Shown piece after piece: positions 48,348-59,268 of a stretch of 64,000 nucleotides of DNA. Source of the DNA: Lunularia cruciata (Eukaryota; Streptophyta; Marchantiopsida; Lunulariales; Lunulariaceae). The stretch is from the NCBI GenBank assembly GCA_948567375.1, contig OX419760.1, forward strand, positions 35,960,001 through 36,024,000, read 5' to 3'. Position 1 is the first letter of the stretch. Each line of letters starts with the position of its first letter. Both the position numbers and the translations under genes were made by a program. The notes beneath the pieces are model-generated. The model did no database searches. It was not told the DNA's origin and saw nothing but the letters and a program-made list of their open reading frames with translations.

Positions 48348-50623
48348 ATTGCATCCCTAGCTGGTGGTTAGGTCCCTCTAACTCCAGATAGCCATCTACT
48401 CCAAGTATATGGTATACCCTATGGTGGGCAAAAGATTAGGAGGCCGGGTGCTATCAAGCCCCATTGTTAGTTGCCTATCTACAATCTATACCATATAAAG
48501 GATGAACTAGCCATAGGTCAAGTAGGACATAACTACTATCCTTGAGGAACCACCATGAGAGGAAGAGTCATACATGCCATATGCCAGCCTCTCGAACAAC
48601 TATTCCACACTAAAATAGTAGCAACTCCACCAAAAAAAAGCCGTATAACATACATTGCAAGCCTACAAGTACAAGTGCCAAGCTTGGGTCCATAGTACCA
48701 TCAATGTTTGAGAGGTGGTGAGCTGCACAATTGCACACATGATCCTTCCAAGAAACACCATCATGTCCTTCCAACACAAGGACTCCAAATGGCAAAACCT
48801 CATGCACTCTCAAGATAGTGCGGCCCGTAGAAACATCAAGTGCCATTGGTGTTGTCTACTATAGATATACATAGTCATCTTGATGAAATCAACAAATCAA
48901 GGATTTATAACCTCCTCCTAAAATGGTAGCATAGCATAAGGTATCACTATGCTAAGAAATTGGCTAGTTCTCAAAGGCCATCAACATCACTTTCCAAAAG
49001 TTCTATGCCCGTTAAGAACATGCGCTCATCCATACATCTGGATCATCCAAGCCCAACATTATAGTAGAATCTTGACTAATGGCTACAAGTAAATCTAGAT
49101 TTCATCCACAGAGTAGAAAGTAAGGAGAGAAGGATACTTAGGAGGCTTGCTGGTTGAATCGATAGCCCATGGCCAACCAAGGTAATCGGAGATCCCAATC
49201 TCCCAAGTGGCCTCTCTATAATCCACACTTTTGCAATCTTATCTTCACTATCCAAACCACTCTCTTTGCTAAGCCATCTACCTTAGGGTGATCTTGGGAG
49301 GTAGTACAATGATCAATCAAAGCCTTGTCACACAAAACTTGAAACTCCACCAAGAACTCAATATCTTGATCAGTTAAAACCTCAATTGGTGCACCAAAAT
49401 GACTAAGAACCTAATCTAGGAACAAGTAAGTTGTCCCTTCATTGGACTTGTCAAGAAGTGCTACCAACTCAATCCACTTAGAGAAGTGCTCCACCATCAC
49501 CAAAACATACCGATGATGTCTCTCAATCAATGGTAAAGGTCCAATGAAGTCCAAATTTCAATGGTAACTCAATCCCATGATAGGTAATGGGTGTAATTGT
49601 GGCATGAGAGCATTAAATGATGCTCTAACTTGGTCACAAATCACACATCTTGCAAAAAACTACTATACATTAGTCTACATACCGTACCACCAATAATGAC
49701 TCTAGAGTAAGTTATATGTATGCTCTTATCCAAAATGTCCTAGCTCTTCATGAGCGTTACAGACCAATTGTGGTCTTTGAGATGAAAGTGGTACTCCTTG
49801 CACTCTACCATCCTCCCATACACAAAAAAGGTGTTTGCCTTCCAATTTGAACCGTTTGGCTCACTTATGAACATTGTCTCTCCCAACTGTGCCACCCATA
49901 ACACCAATGGAAAGATAGTCCATCATTAAGACATCATCACAAATGCCTCATTAAATTGTACCACTATATCCTCTCTTTGGATTTGTGACCTCAATAGCTC
50001 CTCTTGTATGCATTGAGAGAGATACTACCAAAGCCTTAGAAAATATACAAAGAAAGGCAGATGCATGCCAACATGGTACCATCTCCTCATTTATCTAACC
50101 TATGCTCTAGTTTGATCTTTCTAGCTGGGACATGGGTTTCTACTCAACCCATCTGCATCATGGTTCACCATTCCAGATCTATGAATAATTGTGAAATCAT
50201 ACTCTTGTAAAATCAAGGCCTATCATGCAAGCTTCCTTGAAAGCTTGTTGGACTCCATCACCCACTTCAATGGTTGATGATCAATGATGAGAGTAAAAGG
50301 GTTACCAAATAGGTAACATTGAAAATGGGCTACTGCCCATATTGTTGCCGAGCTTTCTCCCTCATATGAACTATCTTTCACCTCCACTAAATTGTTGGAG
50401 TGACTAGCATAGGCCACCACAAACTCCTTCTCCTCATCATCATGTTGGATGAGCACTACTCCAAGCCCCAACATACTCCAATCAATGTGAACCTTAAATG
50501 GTTGTCCTCTAATTGGTCTCCTCAAAATAGGAGCAGATGTCAACCTCTCCATGAGCTCTACAAAAACTCTCTTGCTCATCTCTCTAACACCACTCCTATG
50601 TAAGCTTGGTCTATGAGCCATCA
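48348..50623 (-). pseudogene. GY-C pol remnant: RNase H, integrase and PHD-finger-like tail
   Basis: Minus-strand Ty3/gypsy polyprotein. RNase H at 50.56-50.22 kb: MLGLGVVLIQHDDEEKEFVV, YEGESSATIWAVAHFQCYLF, IIDHQPLKWVMESNKL. The end of RNase H continues near 50.17 kb. The integrase catalytic core at about 49.6-49.2 kb includes WNLDFIGPLPLIERHHRYVL and VLVMVEHFSKWIELV. A terminal region at 48,846-48,520 includes WKDHVCNCAAHHLSNIDGTM. It then shows a Cys-rich pattern (CMLYG, then LLLF followed by C and IWHV) resembling a decayed PHD finger. Many stops and shifts. The upstream part (RT, protease, gag) is cut off at 50,624 by GY-B and should lie beyond the right edge. Confidence 0.75.
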
Positions 50624-51297
50624 TGTCTCTCACTTAGGATGAACCTTTGATGGCTATTATGGTAGCGCACCATGGCCTAAGAAGGTAAAGAATCCCAACT
50701 CCATCATACTCCTCCAAGATTAACACTCCAAGACTCAAGACATTGCTCACTAGAGAACTCAATCAAAGCAAAATAGTTGCAAATGAAAAGATGATGAGTA
50801 CCCCATCACCCCTTGTGTTTATACTTTTGAAATAATTATGCACTAAAGTTACTATTTACCACCTCAAGTTACTAGGCTAAAAGTCAAGTAAAGTCAAAAA
50901 TTATGAAGGAATATTCCTCCACATGGGCATATTCTATTAAGCATGTGATCTTATCTTGACCAAAACACTAAGTCAAGGATTACTTCACATAGGCTATCCT
51001 TGGACTATAGAAGAATCCAAAACAAAAAGACTTGCTGGCCCAAGAGTTCTCAACTCTTCCTCAAAGCCAAACATCTAGGAATAATACCAAGTCAACACAC
51101 TAGAATCCAAAATAGTGATACTCATCTTTTACACTTCCTCTAAAGTAAGGTCCCCTCTATCTTAATTATGAATAACTTTAGCTAATCATGACTAATGTAG
51201 AATCATCCTTTATCTTTATACAAATAATAACTTTCAAGTACTTGTAATACCAAGCTAAATATCACAATACCACACACATGCACAAATGGGTGTTACA
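50624..51297 (-). mobile_element. GY-B 3' LTR
   Basis: On the minus strand a polypurine-like tract (GTCAGGGAGTAAA, at 51298-51310) is followed by TGTAACACCCATTTGTGCAT. The LTR ends GTGAGAGACA at 50624, 674 bp. A TATAAAC box lies at 50817-50823. The left neighbour CATCA (50619-50623) is half of the expected target duplication; the other half would be outside the window. The LTR splits the GY-C frame. Confidence 0.8.
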
Positions 51298-52945
51298 TTT
51301 ACTCCCTGACTAAGTTTTCACTTGTCCTCAAAGTGAAGGTCTCTCTACCTTCTATGATACATCTTCAACTTATCATGGTTATCTTATCAAAGTGTCTTCC
51401 TCCAAACTCCTTAAGATCATAGGTGTAATTGCTCCGCACCTTCTCCACTATGAAAGGTCCAAAGTATTTAGGCAAAAACTTCTTTTGCATTATCTTGAAT
51501 CAAATGAAATCAAATAACATTACCCAATCACCTTCTTTGAAAGACTCCACCTTCTTCTTGCCTTGCCTTTTTTCATAGCTCTCCTTTGTTTCCTTTGGGC
51601 TTGCTCCACTAAAACCATAACAACTGCTCTTGCCTCTTCTAATTCCATGAGTTGAGCCTTCCTTGACTTCTCTACATCACCTCCTTGTGCTTTCTTCAAT
51701 CTCTTATGAATGTTTTGAAAGGTAGGAAGATCAAAGTGAATAGGTAAGGTAGATTCAATATCATATGCTAATTGAAATGGAGAATATTTAGTTGAAGTCT
51801 TCATGGTTGTCCCATTACTCTTTGAACTAGACCATCGGCTCCTTGGTGAAAAAGAATATCCTCCACCAGTGTGTAAGGTCTAGATCTTGCTACAATGGCC
51901 TTCTTCTCCTTAGCATGCATCCTTTCTGGATAGTTACCTCTTGTTACAAGGTCCACAATCTCCTTGTACTCCATTGAACCTCTTGAGTGATTGAGATTGT
52001 CATGAGCTCCTCATCTGAGAAGGAATCATCTACTAGCTCATCTCTATCATGATCATATGCCCTAGATAACAAATCCATATTTGCATGTTTCCTTCTTGGA
52101 CTATCCTTAATGGTGTAGTTATACTCATACAAGAGTATCATCCACCTTGAAAGCCTCCCTTCCACATTAGGCTTGTTGAAGATCTACTTCAAAGCTTTGT
52201 GATCTGTGACAATGGTGGGTTTCCCTCCAATCAAGTAGTGTCTAAACTTCTTGAGACCAAAGATCATTACCAACCCTTCTCTCTCCATGACAAAGTAGTT
52301 CTCTTTTGCTGAAACCATTTGCCTACTAGCATACGCTATTGGATGGATATGCCCATCTTGGTCTAATTGACTAAGTTTGCATTCTATAGTTACATTGGAA
52401 GCATCAGTGTAAAGGATGAAAGGCTTACTCCAATCAAGTTTAGCAATAATTGGAGCTACAACAAGGGATTCCTTGAGCTCCTCAAAATCTTTGAGAGTCT
52501 CCTTATTCTCCAAAATCACCATGTATTCTACATCCTTCTTCATGTAGATGATCAATGCATAAGCCATGTTGGAAAATGAGAAGATGAACCTCCTATAGTA
52601 TCCAAGCATCCCCAAGAATTAGCATAACTTTATCAAGCTTGAAGGGAATGGATGGTCTGAGATTTTCCTCACCTTCTTAGGGTCAAATGGTACTCCATCC
52701 TTGGAGATGATGGGCCCCTAAAGTAGACCTTCTTCACAACTAAAAATGCACTTCTCTGGGTTTGATGCATTTGCTTCATCCAAGCATTGCAAGATCTTGA
52801 TCAGGTGCTCAAAGTGCTCTTCCTTGCTCCCATAAACACAAAATTCATCAATGAAATCCCTCACAAATTTCCCAATGAAAGGTTCAAACACCATGTTCAT
52901 GAACCGTTGGAATGTGGCTAGAGCATTGCAAAACCCAAAAAGCAT
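51298..52945 (-). pseudogene. GY-B pol remnant: RT C-terminus, RNase H, integrase C-terminus
   Basis: Minus strand. The RT starts at the break with LFGFCNALATFQRFMNMVFE (52.94 kb). FIDEFCVYGSKEEHFEHL follows, then MLGYYRRFIFSFSNMA (52.6 kb). RNase H: FILYTDASNVTIECKLSQLD, HPIAYASRQMVSAKENY and KKFRHYLIGGKPTIVTDHKA (52.2 kb). The integrase end at 51.80-51.30 kb has STKYSPFQLAYDIESTLPI and NHDKLKMYH. The integrase core between 51.94 and 51.80 kb is missing, so an internal deletion is present. The RT N-terminus is cut off at 52,946 by GY-A2. Confidence 0.82.
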
Positions 52946-53354
52946 TGTAACAATATGGAGTTTAGTAATGTAGTTAGTAAGCCAACAAAGTAAAGAATAA
53001 GCTAAATTAGCCTAGAATATTCTAGAGGTATCTAAGAAGCTTCTTGGGAAGCTTCCTGGCTAGCTTAACTTGCACCCTTAGTAGGTAGCTTTTGGAAGCT
53101 TCCAACTAGCTTAGCTTGCACGCCAAGTAGGCAGCTTCTAGAAGGAAATTTCTTGAGAAGCTTCTTGGTTAACTTGGCTTGCACTCTAAGAAATGACTCA
53201 AGGAAGCTTCTTGAGAAGCTTCTCAAGAGCCTTGTATGCTACCTATAAATACCAAAGCTAAAGCTCATGCTAGGCATTTGGAGTTTTCACACATTCAAGT
53301 GTCTTAATGTGATCTTTCATTTTCTTATTTCTTTCCTTGGTCTTGATCTTTTAT
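52946..53354 (+). mobile_element. GY-A2 5' LTR
   Basis: It begins TGTAACAATATGG, has several AAGCTTCTTGAGAAGCTTCT palindromic blocks and a TATAAATACC box at about 53,245. It stops just before the primer-binding site. The terminal CA is not preserved. Confidence 0.75.
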
Positions 53355-53356
53355 AT

Positions 53357-53368
53357 TGGTATCAAAGC
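53357..53368 (+). promoter_or_regulatory. Primer-binding site, initiator-tRNA-Met type
   Basis: TGGTATCAAAGC lies two bases past the LTR. It differs by one base from TGGTATCAGAGC, the usual plant retrotransposon site complementary to the 3' end of initiator tRNA-Met. Confidence 0.85.
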
Positions 53369-54704
53369 AAGAATGGAATGGATGGAATTTATGGACCACC
53401 AAATCCACATTCACCAAAACATTGGGATTTTTGTGTCTGAGTACTACCCAAGCATTGTTTCATATAATTCATCACCTCATGCTTTGGACATGATTTTCTA
53501 CATATGATCACCTTGTCTGAGGAACACTTGATACTTTTGGTGGTAACTTATAGAGAACAATGGACGTATTGCATCTATGTGTTAATAAATTAGATAGATT
53601 GGGAGTAGCGTGGTAGAGTAGTCATCATGGCGGTAATTCTTGAGGTTATCATTGCTATGTAGCAACAAATTTAGTATCTTACTCAATTGTTGGATGAATG
53701 AGATCATCAATAACAAGAGCACGTAGAAAGGGTTCCAATTCAAGAAAGAGTAGATCAAATCTAATTCCATAAACCCAAGGTATTCAAAGGCAGGAATCTC
53801 TTGGGTGTAATGGTGAATTTGTGTTTGACTGTCAATCTTCAAGATGAGTGGAAATAAATTCTCTTAGCTTCTAGCAAATTGGATGGAGTAGCAAAGCTAT
53901 GGTGGTGATTTTGAGTGGAGCAAGCTGAACAAATTTTTTTTTCACTAATTGTAATGTGGGCAAAATTCAAGAGTGCAATAATTAGTCAATCCAAAACTAT
54001 AAATTCCACTTGAGTTGCATGAGATAGGTTGGCAGATGTGACAACCTGGCAAATATCACTTTTGCGGTAATTGGGTAAGCAAAGTTTGTTCCCATAGAGA
54101 TACGAGTCAGAATTGGTCAAATATGAAGCAAAGTAACAATTTTAGTTCTTCTTGGTTGCGTCTTTAATCTCTCAGGTAGAAACCATACCCAGAAGAGAGT
54201 AACAAGCACTGACTTGCAGTCTTGTCACAAATTCACACTCCTTAATCACAACTCCATCAAATCTTTCCAAACAATCTTGATTGTGATGATTCAGGCTCTC
54301 ACGAAAATGACACTTCACTACAAAACAACGTTGCCTCAGAATTGTGTTCCACCCCTCCACTAAAGGCACAACTTCCTAGATCAAAATTGCTTCACATCAA
54401 CCTCGCACTGCACTCACAAATGCAGAATACTACCAACACTACAATTCCTCTCAGATCTGTCAAGGCATTGCTTCAATTGCACTTCACTCAGGATCAAACA
54501 CACAAAATGAAGATCAAGGCTGTGGAATCCAACATCCAACAAGCACACTGACTTGCACTTCAAATTTCTCCAAACACTCACAAACATAGACATGAAGTTG
54601 ATACTCGGAATCAAGCTCAAGCGACGAGCACTGCTTCACAACACTTTGCTTTATCTATTCTCAGAAATTATGAGCACTGAACAATATTTCTTTGCGAATG
54701 CCAC

Positions 54705-54713
54705 TCTTAAATA
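54705..54713 (-). promoter_or_regulatory. TATA-like box of LTR-B
   Basis: The minus strand reads TATTTAAGA, 117 bases past the end of the resident frame and about 670 bases before the LTR end. The equivalent box is present in LTR-A. If used, transcription would start just after the resident frame, placing that frame in U3. Confidence 0.55.
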
Positions 54714-54829
54714 GCGAACAAATCGACAGTTCTAACAACTATACCGTTCTACAACAACTCTTCTAACCTTTAGATCCGAAATGACAATGCACCTCTTCAT
54801 ATCTGCCTCTTCAAATCTCAAATCTGTTA

Positions 54830-57401
54830 CTACTCCGATCCGATGTCTACTTCTTCCTCGGCTTTCAAACCCGAACCCGAAATAATTTTACTTCCTATCA
54901 CTTTTTCCTCGGGTTTCATATCTTCTACTTCTTCTACCAGATCCAACAATTCTTTTTTCTGATCTGAAATTCCACTAGTGGGTAATCTATCTAACTCCTT
55001 ATCTCCTGACCCACTCTTCTCTAATGTCTCTGATGGCAACTCCAAAGACATTTGTACTCCTATATTATCTACTTTGGGTTTTGCTCTAACATCCCTCCGA
55101 AGCTTCTCTATCTCAATTTTCACCAAGTCTAATCTAATTGAAACATTGTCTTCTACTTCTAATATCTTCCTATCTACACAAGTTCTTAATTTGATCAACA
55201 AGGCGTTCATATCAGTATCCTTCGCTTGTCTTTGCCTCGTCTCCTGCACCAACAACTTTAACTTGTGTAGTCGTGCTTCTTCAATTTGAACGCTGGCCTC
55301 TGTACTTAACATTGCGTTCACCCTGAGGACAATCTCCTTCAATAGCTCCAATCTTGTCTTCCTTTCTCATTCCCAATCTGCAAGCCATTCCTCTTGATAC
55401 ATTGCCAACTCTGCCTCGAACTCAGCTTTCACCGTCTCCTTCTCCTTCTCCTTCTGTACAACCTTCTCTTCCTGATTACAAAGTAATGCTTGTAATCTCT
55501 CTTCTTCTCTATATCATGTAGCCAACTCTTGTTGCCAAAGTTGCTTCTTCTCCTCCATACTCTCCATCACTCTATCGAGCTCTTGATCCTTTGCTGCTAC
55601 CCTTGCCATAGCATGGATAAGTTCTACTCTTGAATCAGCAAACTACTATTCAAGATTTCATATTCAGCTAACTGTCTCTCTCATGCTATGTCACTCTTCC
55701 TTGCAAGATCCTCTCAATAGCTCACTTCCCTCTTTAGGTCTTCAATTACCTGACTTCTCTCTACTGCCCCCGCTCGCAGTACTTCTCTCTCTTCCTCACC
55801 TTGTGTTACACTCTTCTTCAACTCCGAGTTCTCTTCTTCTAATCTCGATAAGACCTGCAAAACAATCTTTACCTCTGGACAAGTCGACTGCATCTCCTTC
55901 TTCTTGTGCTCCAACTTCACCAACAATGGGCACACTATCTCTCACAGGTACTCCACTCCATCACTGGCAACTACTTCATCCCGCGGAGTGGTCTCTCTTC
56001 TCTCTTCGTGTTGTCCCGATACTTGCCTTCTTCTCTGGAGACTTTGTATTGGGATGGACGCTTCGCTTCCCAAGCTTTCTTCTACCTCTTCCTTCACTTT
56101 ACTCAACCCCGCTTCACACTTCACCTTACGTTGCGAGTGAACTCCTCGCTGTACTACGATCTTCCTTTCTTCTGGCACCGTTACTTTGTCTTCCAGTGCT
56201 GTGTTGTCTTTGGCTTCCAACTTGGCTTGCGCTTCTTCTTTGTATTTGTGAGCCGTTGGTGCCGATGTCGTCTCTCCACCTTCATCACTATTGCTGCTCG
56301 TACCTCCACTCTACAATGTTAGCTCAGGCTCCTCCTTGTGTTCCGAGTCTTCCATTTTGATCTCGGCATCTCCTTCTGAGTCTTCATCCTCTAACTCAAT
56401 TACCACCATACCTTGCCTCGGGTTACTTCTCTACATCTTCCAAGGTTTCTTGCTTTCTTCGACTTCACCTTGCCGACTTCTCTTCTTTGTCGGAGTACTC
56501 ACTGCGACCTCCATGTTCTTCCCTGTCTTCACGTAGTAGTCGTCCATGCTCCGGATTTGGAGAATGTATTGATGTTCCTCGACATTGACCTCCTTCGCAC
56601 GTTAGGATGGAAGTGTGACACCATCCGAGTCTACTCCGCCGAGTTCAGCAAATTGAGCCCAAAGTAGAAGTGTGCTGCAAACAACACAATGTAGTGTGGA
56701 GGCAACTTATCCCACAAATTCCACACCATCTGCCTTGTTCTCCCGTGAAAACACCTCACCCAATTTATAGATTCTCCTGCAAACAACTTATGGAAGAACA
56801 CCGCTTGGTGTTTCATCACATAAGTTGTTCTCTCCGGCTTCAAGATTGCCATGAGAGCACTCACGATCCCTCTCTTCATTGGATCCTTGTAACTCTCAAC
56901 TTTATACCTATTCTTTGTTCTTTTTGACGAGAAGGCATCTCTCACCTCTTGAGTCTCTTGAGCTATCTCTCCCTTTCCCATGAACGTGGCTCCCTGCTCC
57001 AAGCCTGCCTCCTTCCCGAGTACAAGTCTCCAGTCCGACTCTGTCCAGCGAGCCGGATTTCCTCTCTTCTCTTCTTCCTCGAGTCCATCAAGACACTTAC
57101 TCTTGATGATTTTTGTCATGAATCTTGGAAAACTCACATTCTAGTTCCATGCCAAAAAGGTGATCCAAAGTCGGCTCAAGACCTCAATCCTTGCTATCAC
57201 ATCTAACCTCCAAATTGCATGATTTCTCACTACTAATTTGGAGTTCTTCTTCCCTCCTCCCATCTCTTCTACCTTCTCACTTTCTCTCGATTTCACTCTC
57301 GCAATCTCGCCCTTGCGCACTAACACAATCCCAACTCTATTTCCCTTTCTCCGATCACCTGCAAGACAACTTCTCAGCGGTGAAGGAAAATTACTCAACA
57401 T
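54830..57401 (-). pseudogene. LTR-B resident ORF (unknown protein, coiled-coil C-terminus)
   Basis: This copy gives the longest open stretches of the LTR-encoded protein. On the minus strand, 57401-57141 has a basic start with NHAIWRLDVIARIEVLSRL. Then 57137-56631 has ARWTESDWRLVLGKEAG, KNRYKVESYKDPMKRGIV and PPHYIVLFAAHFYFGLNLLN. The acidic/basic middle is 56220-55942. Coiled-coil segments are 55935-55714 and 55351-54830 (LHKLKLLVQETRQRQAKDT, EDNVSIRLDLVKIEIEKLRR). Roughly 750-850 codons in all, broken by a few stops and shifts. No transmembrane segment, nuclease, protease or polymerase motif is visible. Not recognised as any gag, pol or env domain. Confidence 0.75.
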
Positions 57402-58373
57402 TTTGTTGTTGCAGTTTTGATTTTTATAGAGTTGTGCTTCTTCATCTTTTGTCGCTTCAAGTTTCTACCAAGAAATCACACCTCCTGCATCCACCTATCA
57501 CTATCAATCAACCTTCGCGCATATGGGCCGCCAGTTTTCAAACGGCCCCTTCTTAAATTTCTTTCCTTGACAAAAGGTTGTTAGACTGTCTTTGCCTCGG
57601 GTTGAGTTCCCCCCAATCCGAAGACAATTTACTTCGGATTGTATGCTGACAGGGCATTTTCGAGTACTTTGCCTTCTGACCTAAAGTCACTTTACTTTGG
57701 GTTTCATCCCGAAGACTCTTTTCCTTGCCTTCTTTGGCCATATAGGTGCAATTCAACTTCTTTGTACACTTCTTCTCCTTTATCTTGAGAAAAACAAAAA
57801 ATGTGGGCACCACAGTAGAGTTGAAACATATTGGCTCTATAAGAAGTTACATCATGCAATTCCAAAACACCATCATGCAAATTCCATATATATTGGAGAT
57901 GAAGCTCTAGATCAATTTGTGAGGGGCTTGAAGTCACAAACTAAATTAGAGGTAACCATGCAAGAGCCACAACACTTAGAGGAAACCATGCAGTTGGCCA
58001 AACTCTTTGATTCCTTGGTTACAACAACTGGTCTTGACCTTGACCCCCACAAAACCTTCCAATACCCTACACACGGATGGAGGAGCTGGCACCAATGGAG
58101 ATTGATGCCAATCAATCAATGGAGACCACTTGGCACTTTAAATAGAGAAAAATTGGGATAAAATGGTGGTTGTTTTTATTGTCACCAATTGGGATATTGC
58201 ATTGTTGAATGTCTACTCAAGAATGGATGACATCAACAAGTCACCCAAGTGGAGTTTGTAGAGTAGAATGATCAAGGAAATGAGGAATCCCAATAGGAAA
58301 TTTCAAGCTGCCTACTAGGAACTTAATTAGTTCCAATGAGATTGAAGGCTCAACCTATGCAAGTTTGCTTTAG

Positions 58374-58680
58374 TTGCAAGGTACAATATCTGATTGTGGT
58401 TGTAGGATTTTGGTTGACTTTGGAAGTTCTAAAAATTATAGGTCTATGCAATTAGCAAAGGAATTGTGTATTCTCATGAAACCAATAATTAGAAGTAGAT
58501 TGATGATGGCAAATGGTAGAAAGGGTTCTACATTCCATACCTTGAATCCTATTACCTTCAAGATTAGGAAGGAGTATTTGGAGTGTATGAGGTTTGTAGT
58601 GGCATCTCTACATTATGATGTCATTCTAGGGTTACCTTGGCTTGAACGTCATAATGTTCAATTTGATTGGACTCAATGAA
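58374..58680 (+). pseudogene. GY-A2 aspartic protease remnant
   Basis: Retropepsin-like protease that cuts the polyprotein. The frame runs about 101 codons. The active-site loop reads ILVDFGSSKNYRS where LVDSGSSHNF is usual, so the residue after Asp is changed to Phe. The family's terminal signature is kept as VILGLPWLERHNVQFDW. It ends in a stop at 58,677-58,679. Confidence 0.8.
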
Positions 58681-58749
58681 AAATTCAAGTACAACACCAA
58701 GGTAGGAATTTTTAATTAGGTTGTTTGGCACCTTTGAGTAAGACACCTA

Positions 58750-58985
58750 AGAAAAGTTCATCCCAAGATGAGAAGTTTGTAAAAAAAGTAGCCATAGAGC
58801 AAGCTTTGAAGGAAGAGAAGTCCCAAGATGCAAAGTTTGTAAGGAAAGCAGCCATGGAGCAAGCTTTGAAGGGAGTGAAGTCCCAAGAGGGGAATTTTGT
58901 CAAGAGCCATAGAGAGATCCTTGAAGGAAGATTAGTCCCTAGATGGGAAGTTTGTTAGTGAAGTAGCTATAGAGTAAGCTTTGGA
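58750..58985 (+). repeat. 60-bp (20-residue) tandem repeat between protease and RT
   Basis: Four consecutive units of about 60 bp each encode variants of SQDEKFVKKVAIEQALKEEK. The first two or three are in frame; the fourth is shifted. The repeat sits in the linker between the GY-A2 protease and reverse transcriptase. It expands a charged, helix-prone segment. Confidence 0.8.
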
Positions 58986-59039
58986 AGAAGATAAGTCTAT
59001 TTTTGCAATGTGGATCAAGCCAATTGCACAAGGAGAATC

Positions 59040-59268
59040 TGAGGAGGGTCAAGAGCCTCATCAAGCAATGGTTGATCAAATAGTTTAGGAGTTTACGGAC
59101 GTGTTTCTAGATGATCTGCCAAAGGGATTACCCTTTGATCGTGGTATGCCCTTCAAGATTGAGTAATTACCAAGGAGTACTCTAGTGAGTAGACAAATCT
59201 ATTGGCTCTCACCAAAGGAGTTGGAGGAATTGCAAATAACCTTGATGGAGTTGTTGGAGAAGGATTTT
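59040..59268 (+). pseudogene. GY-A2 reverse transcriptase N-terminus, truncated
   Basis: The start of RT is recognisable: EFTDVFLDDLPKGLPFDRGM, then IYWLSPKELEELQITLMELL, matching the usual YR.SP.E..EL..Q..ELL.KGFI block. The frame is cut after EKDF by the LTR of element C at 59269. The rest should continue beyond the right edge of the window. Confidence 0.8.

Larger units (their letters stand above)
54037..57814 (-). mobile_element. LTR-B: solo LTR of the element C family
   Basis: On the minus strand it starts TGTGGTGCCCACATTTTTTG and ends CAGGTTGTCACA, 3778 bp. The flanking five bases, GCAGA (54032-54036) and GTAGA (57815-57819), match at four of five positions, a slightly decayed target duplication. 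No internal element sequence is attached, so it is a solo LTR. It is richer in CpG and closer to LTR-C than LTR-A is. It sits in GY-A2 gag. Confidence 0.88.
53369..58290 (+). pseudogene. GY-A2 gag remnant, interrupted by LTR-B
   Basis: Capsid protein region. Before the insertion (about 53.77-54.03 kb) a frame contains WAKFKSAIISQSKTI, typical of the gag capsid W..FK pattern. After LTR-B the frame resumes with an SIRSYIMQFQNTI-type block and, in another frame, DEALDQFVRGLKSQTKLEV (57.9 kb). A zinc-knuckle-like CYCHQLGYCIVEC lies at about 58.18-58.22 kb; its usual GH is GY. Several stops and shifts. Confidence 0.7.
52946..59268 (+). mobile_element. GY-A2: Ty3/gypsy chromovirus, 5' half, split by LTR-B
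   Basis: 5' LTR 52946 to about 53354, primer-binding site, gag, protease and the start of RT on the plus strand, all in canonical order. It is inserted into the GY-B RT; the flanking bases AGCAT (52941-52945) are one half of its expected target duplication. It is interrupted by solo LTR-B (54037-57814) in gag and cut by element C (59269 on) in RT. The LTR family is the same as that of GY-A1. Confidence 0.85.

Noticed and set aside
55683-56360. Long Leu/Ser/Pro-rich plus-strand frames in LTR-B, and similar minus-strand frames in LTR-C
   Set aside because: They are antisense shadows of the Glu/Lys-rich coiled-coil frame; their composition is what the complement of Glu and Lys codons produces.
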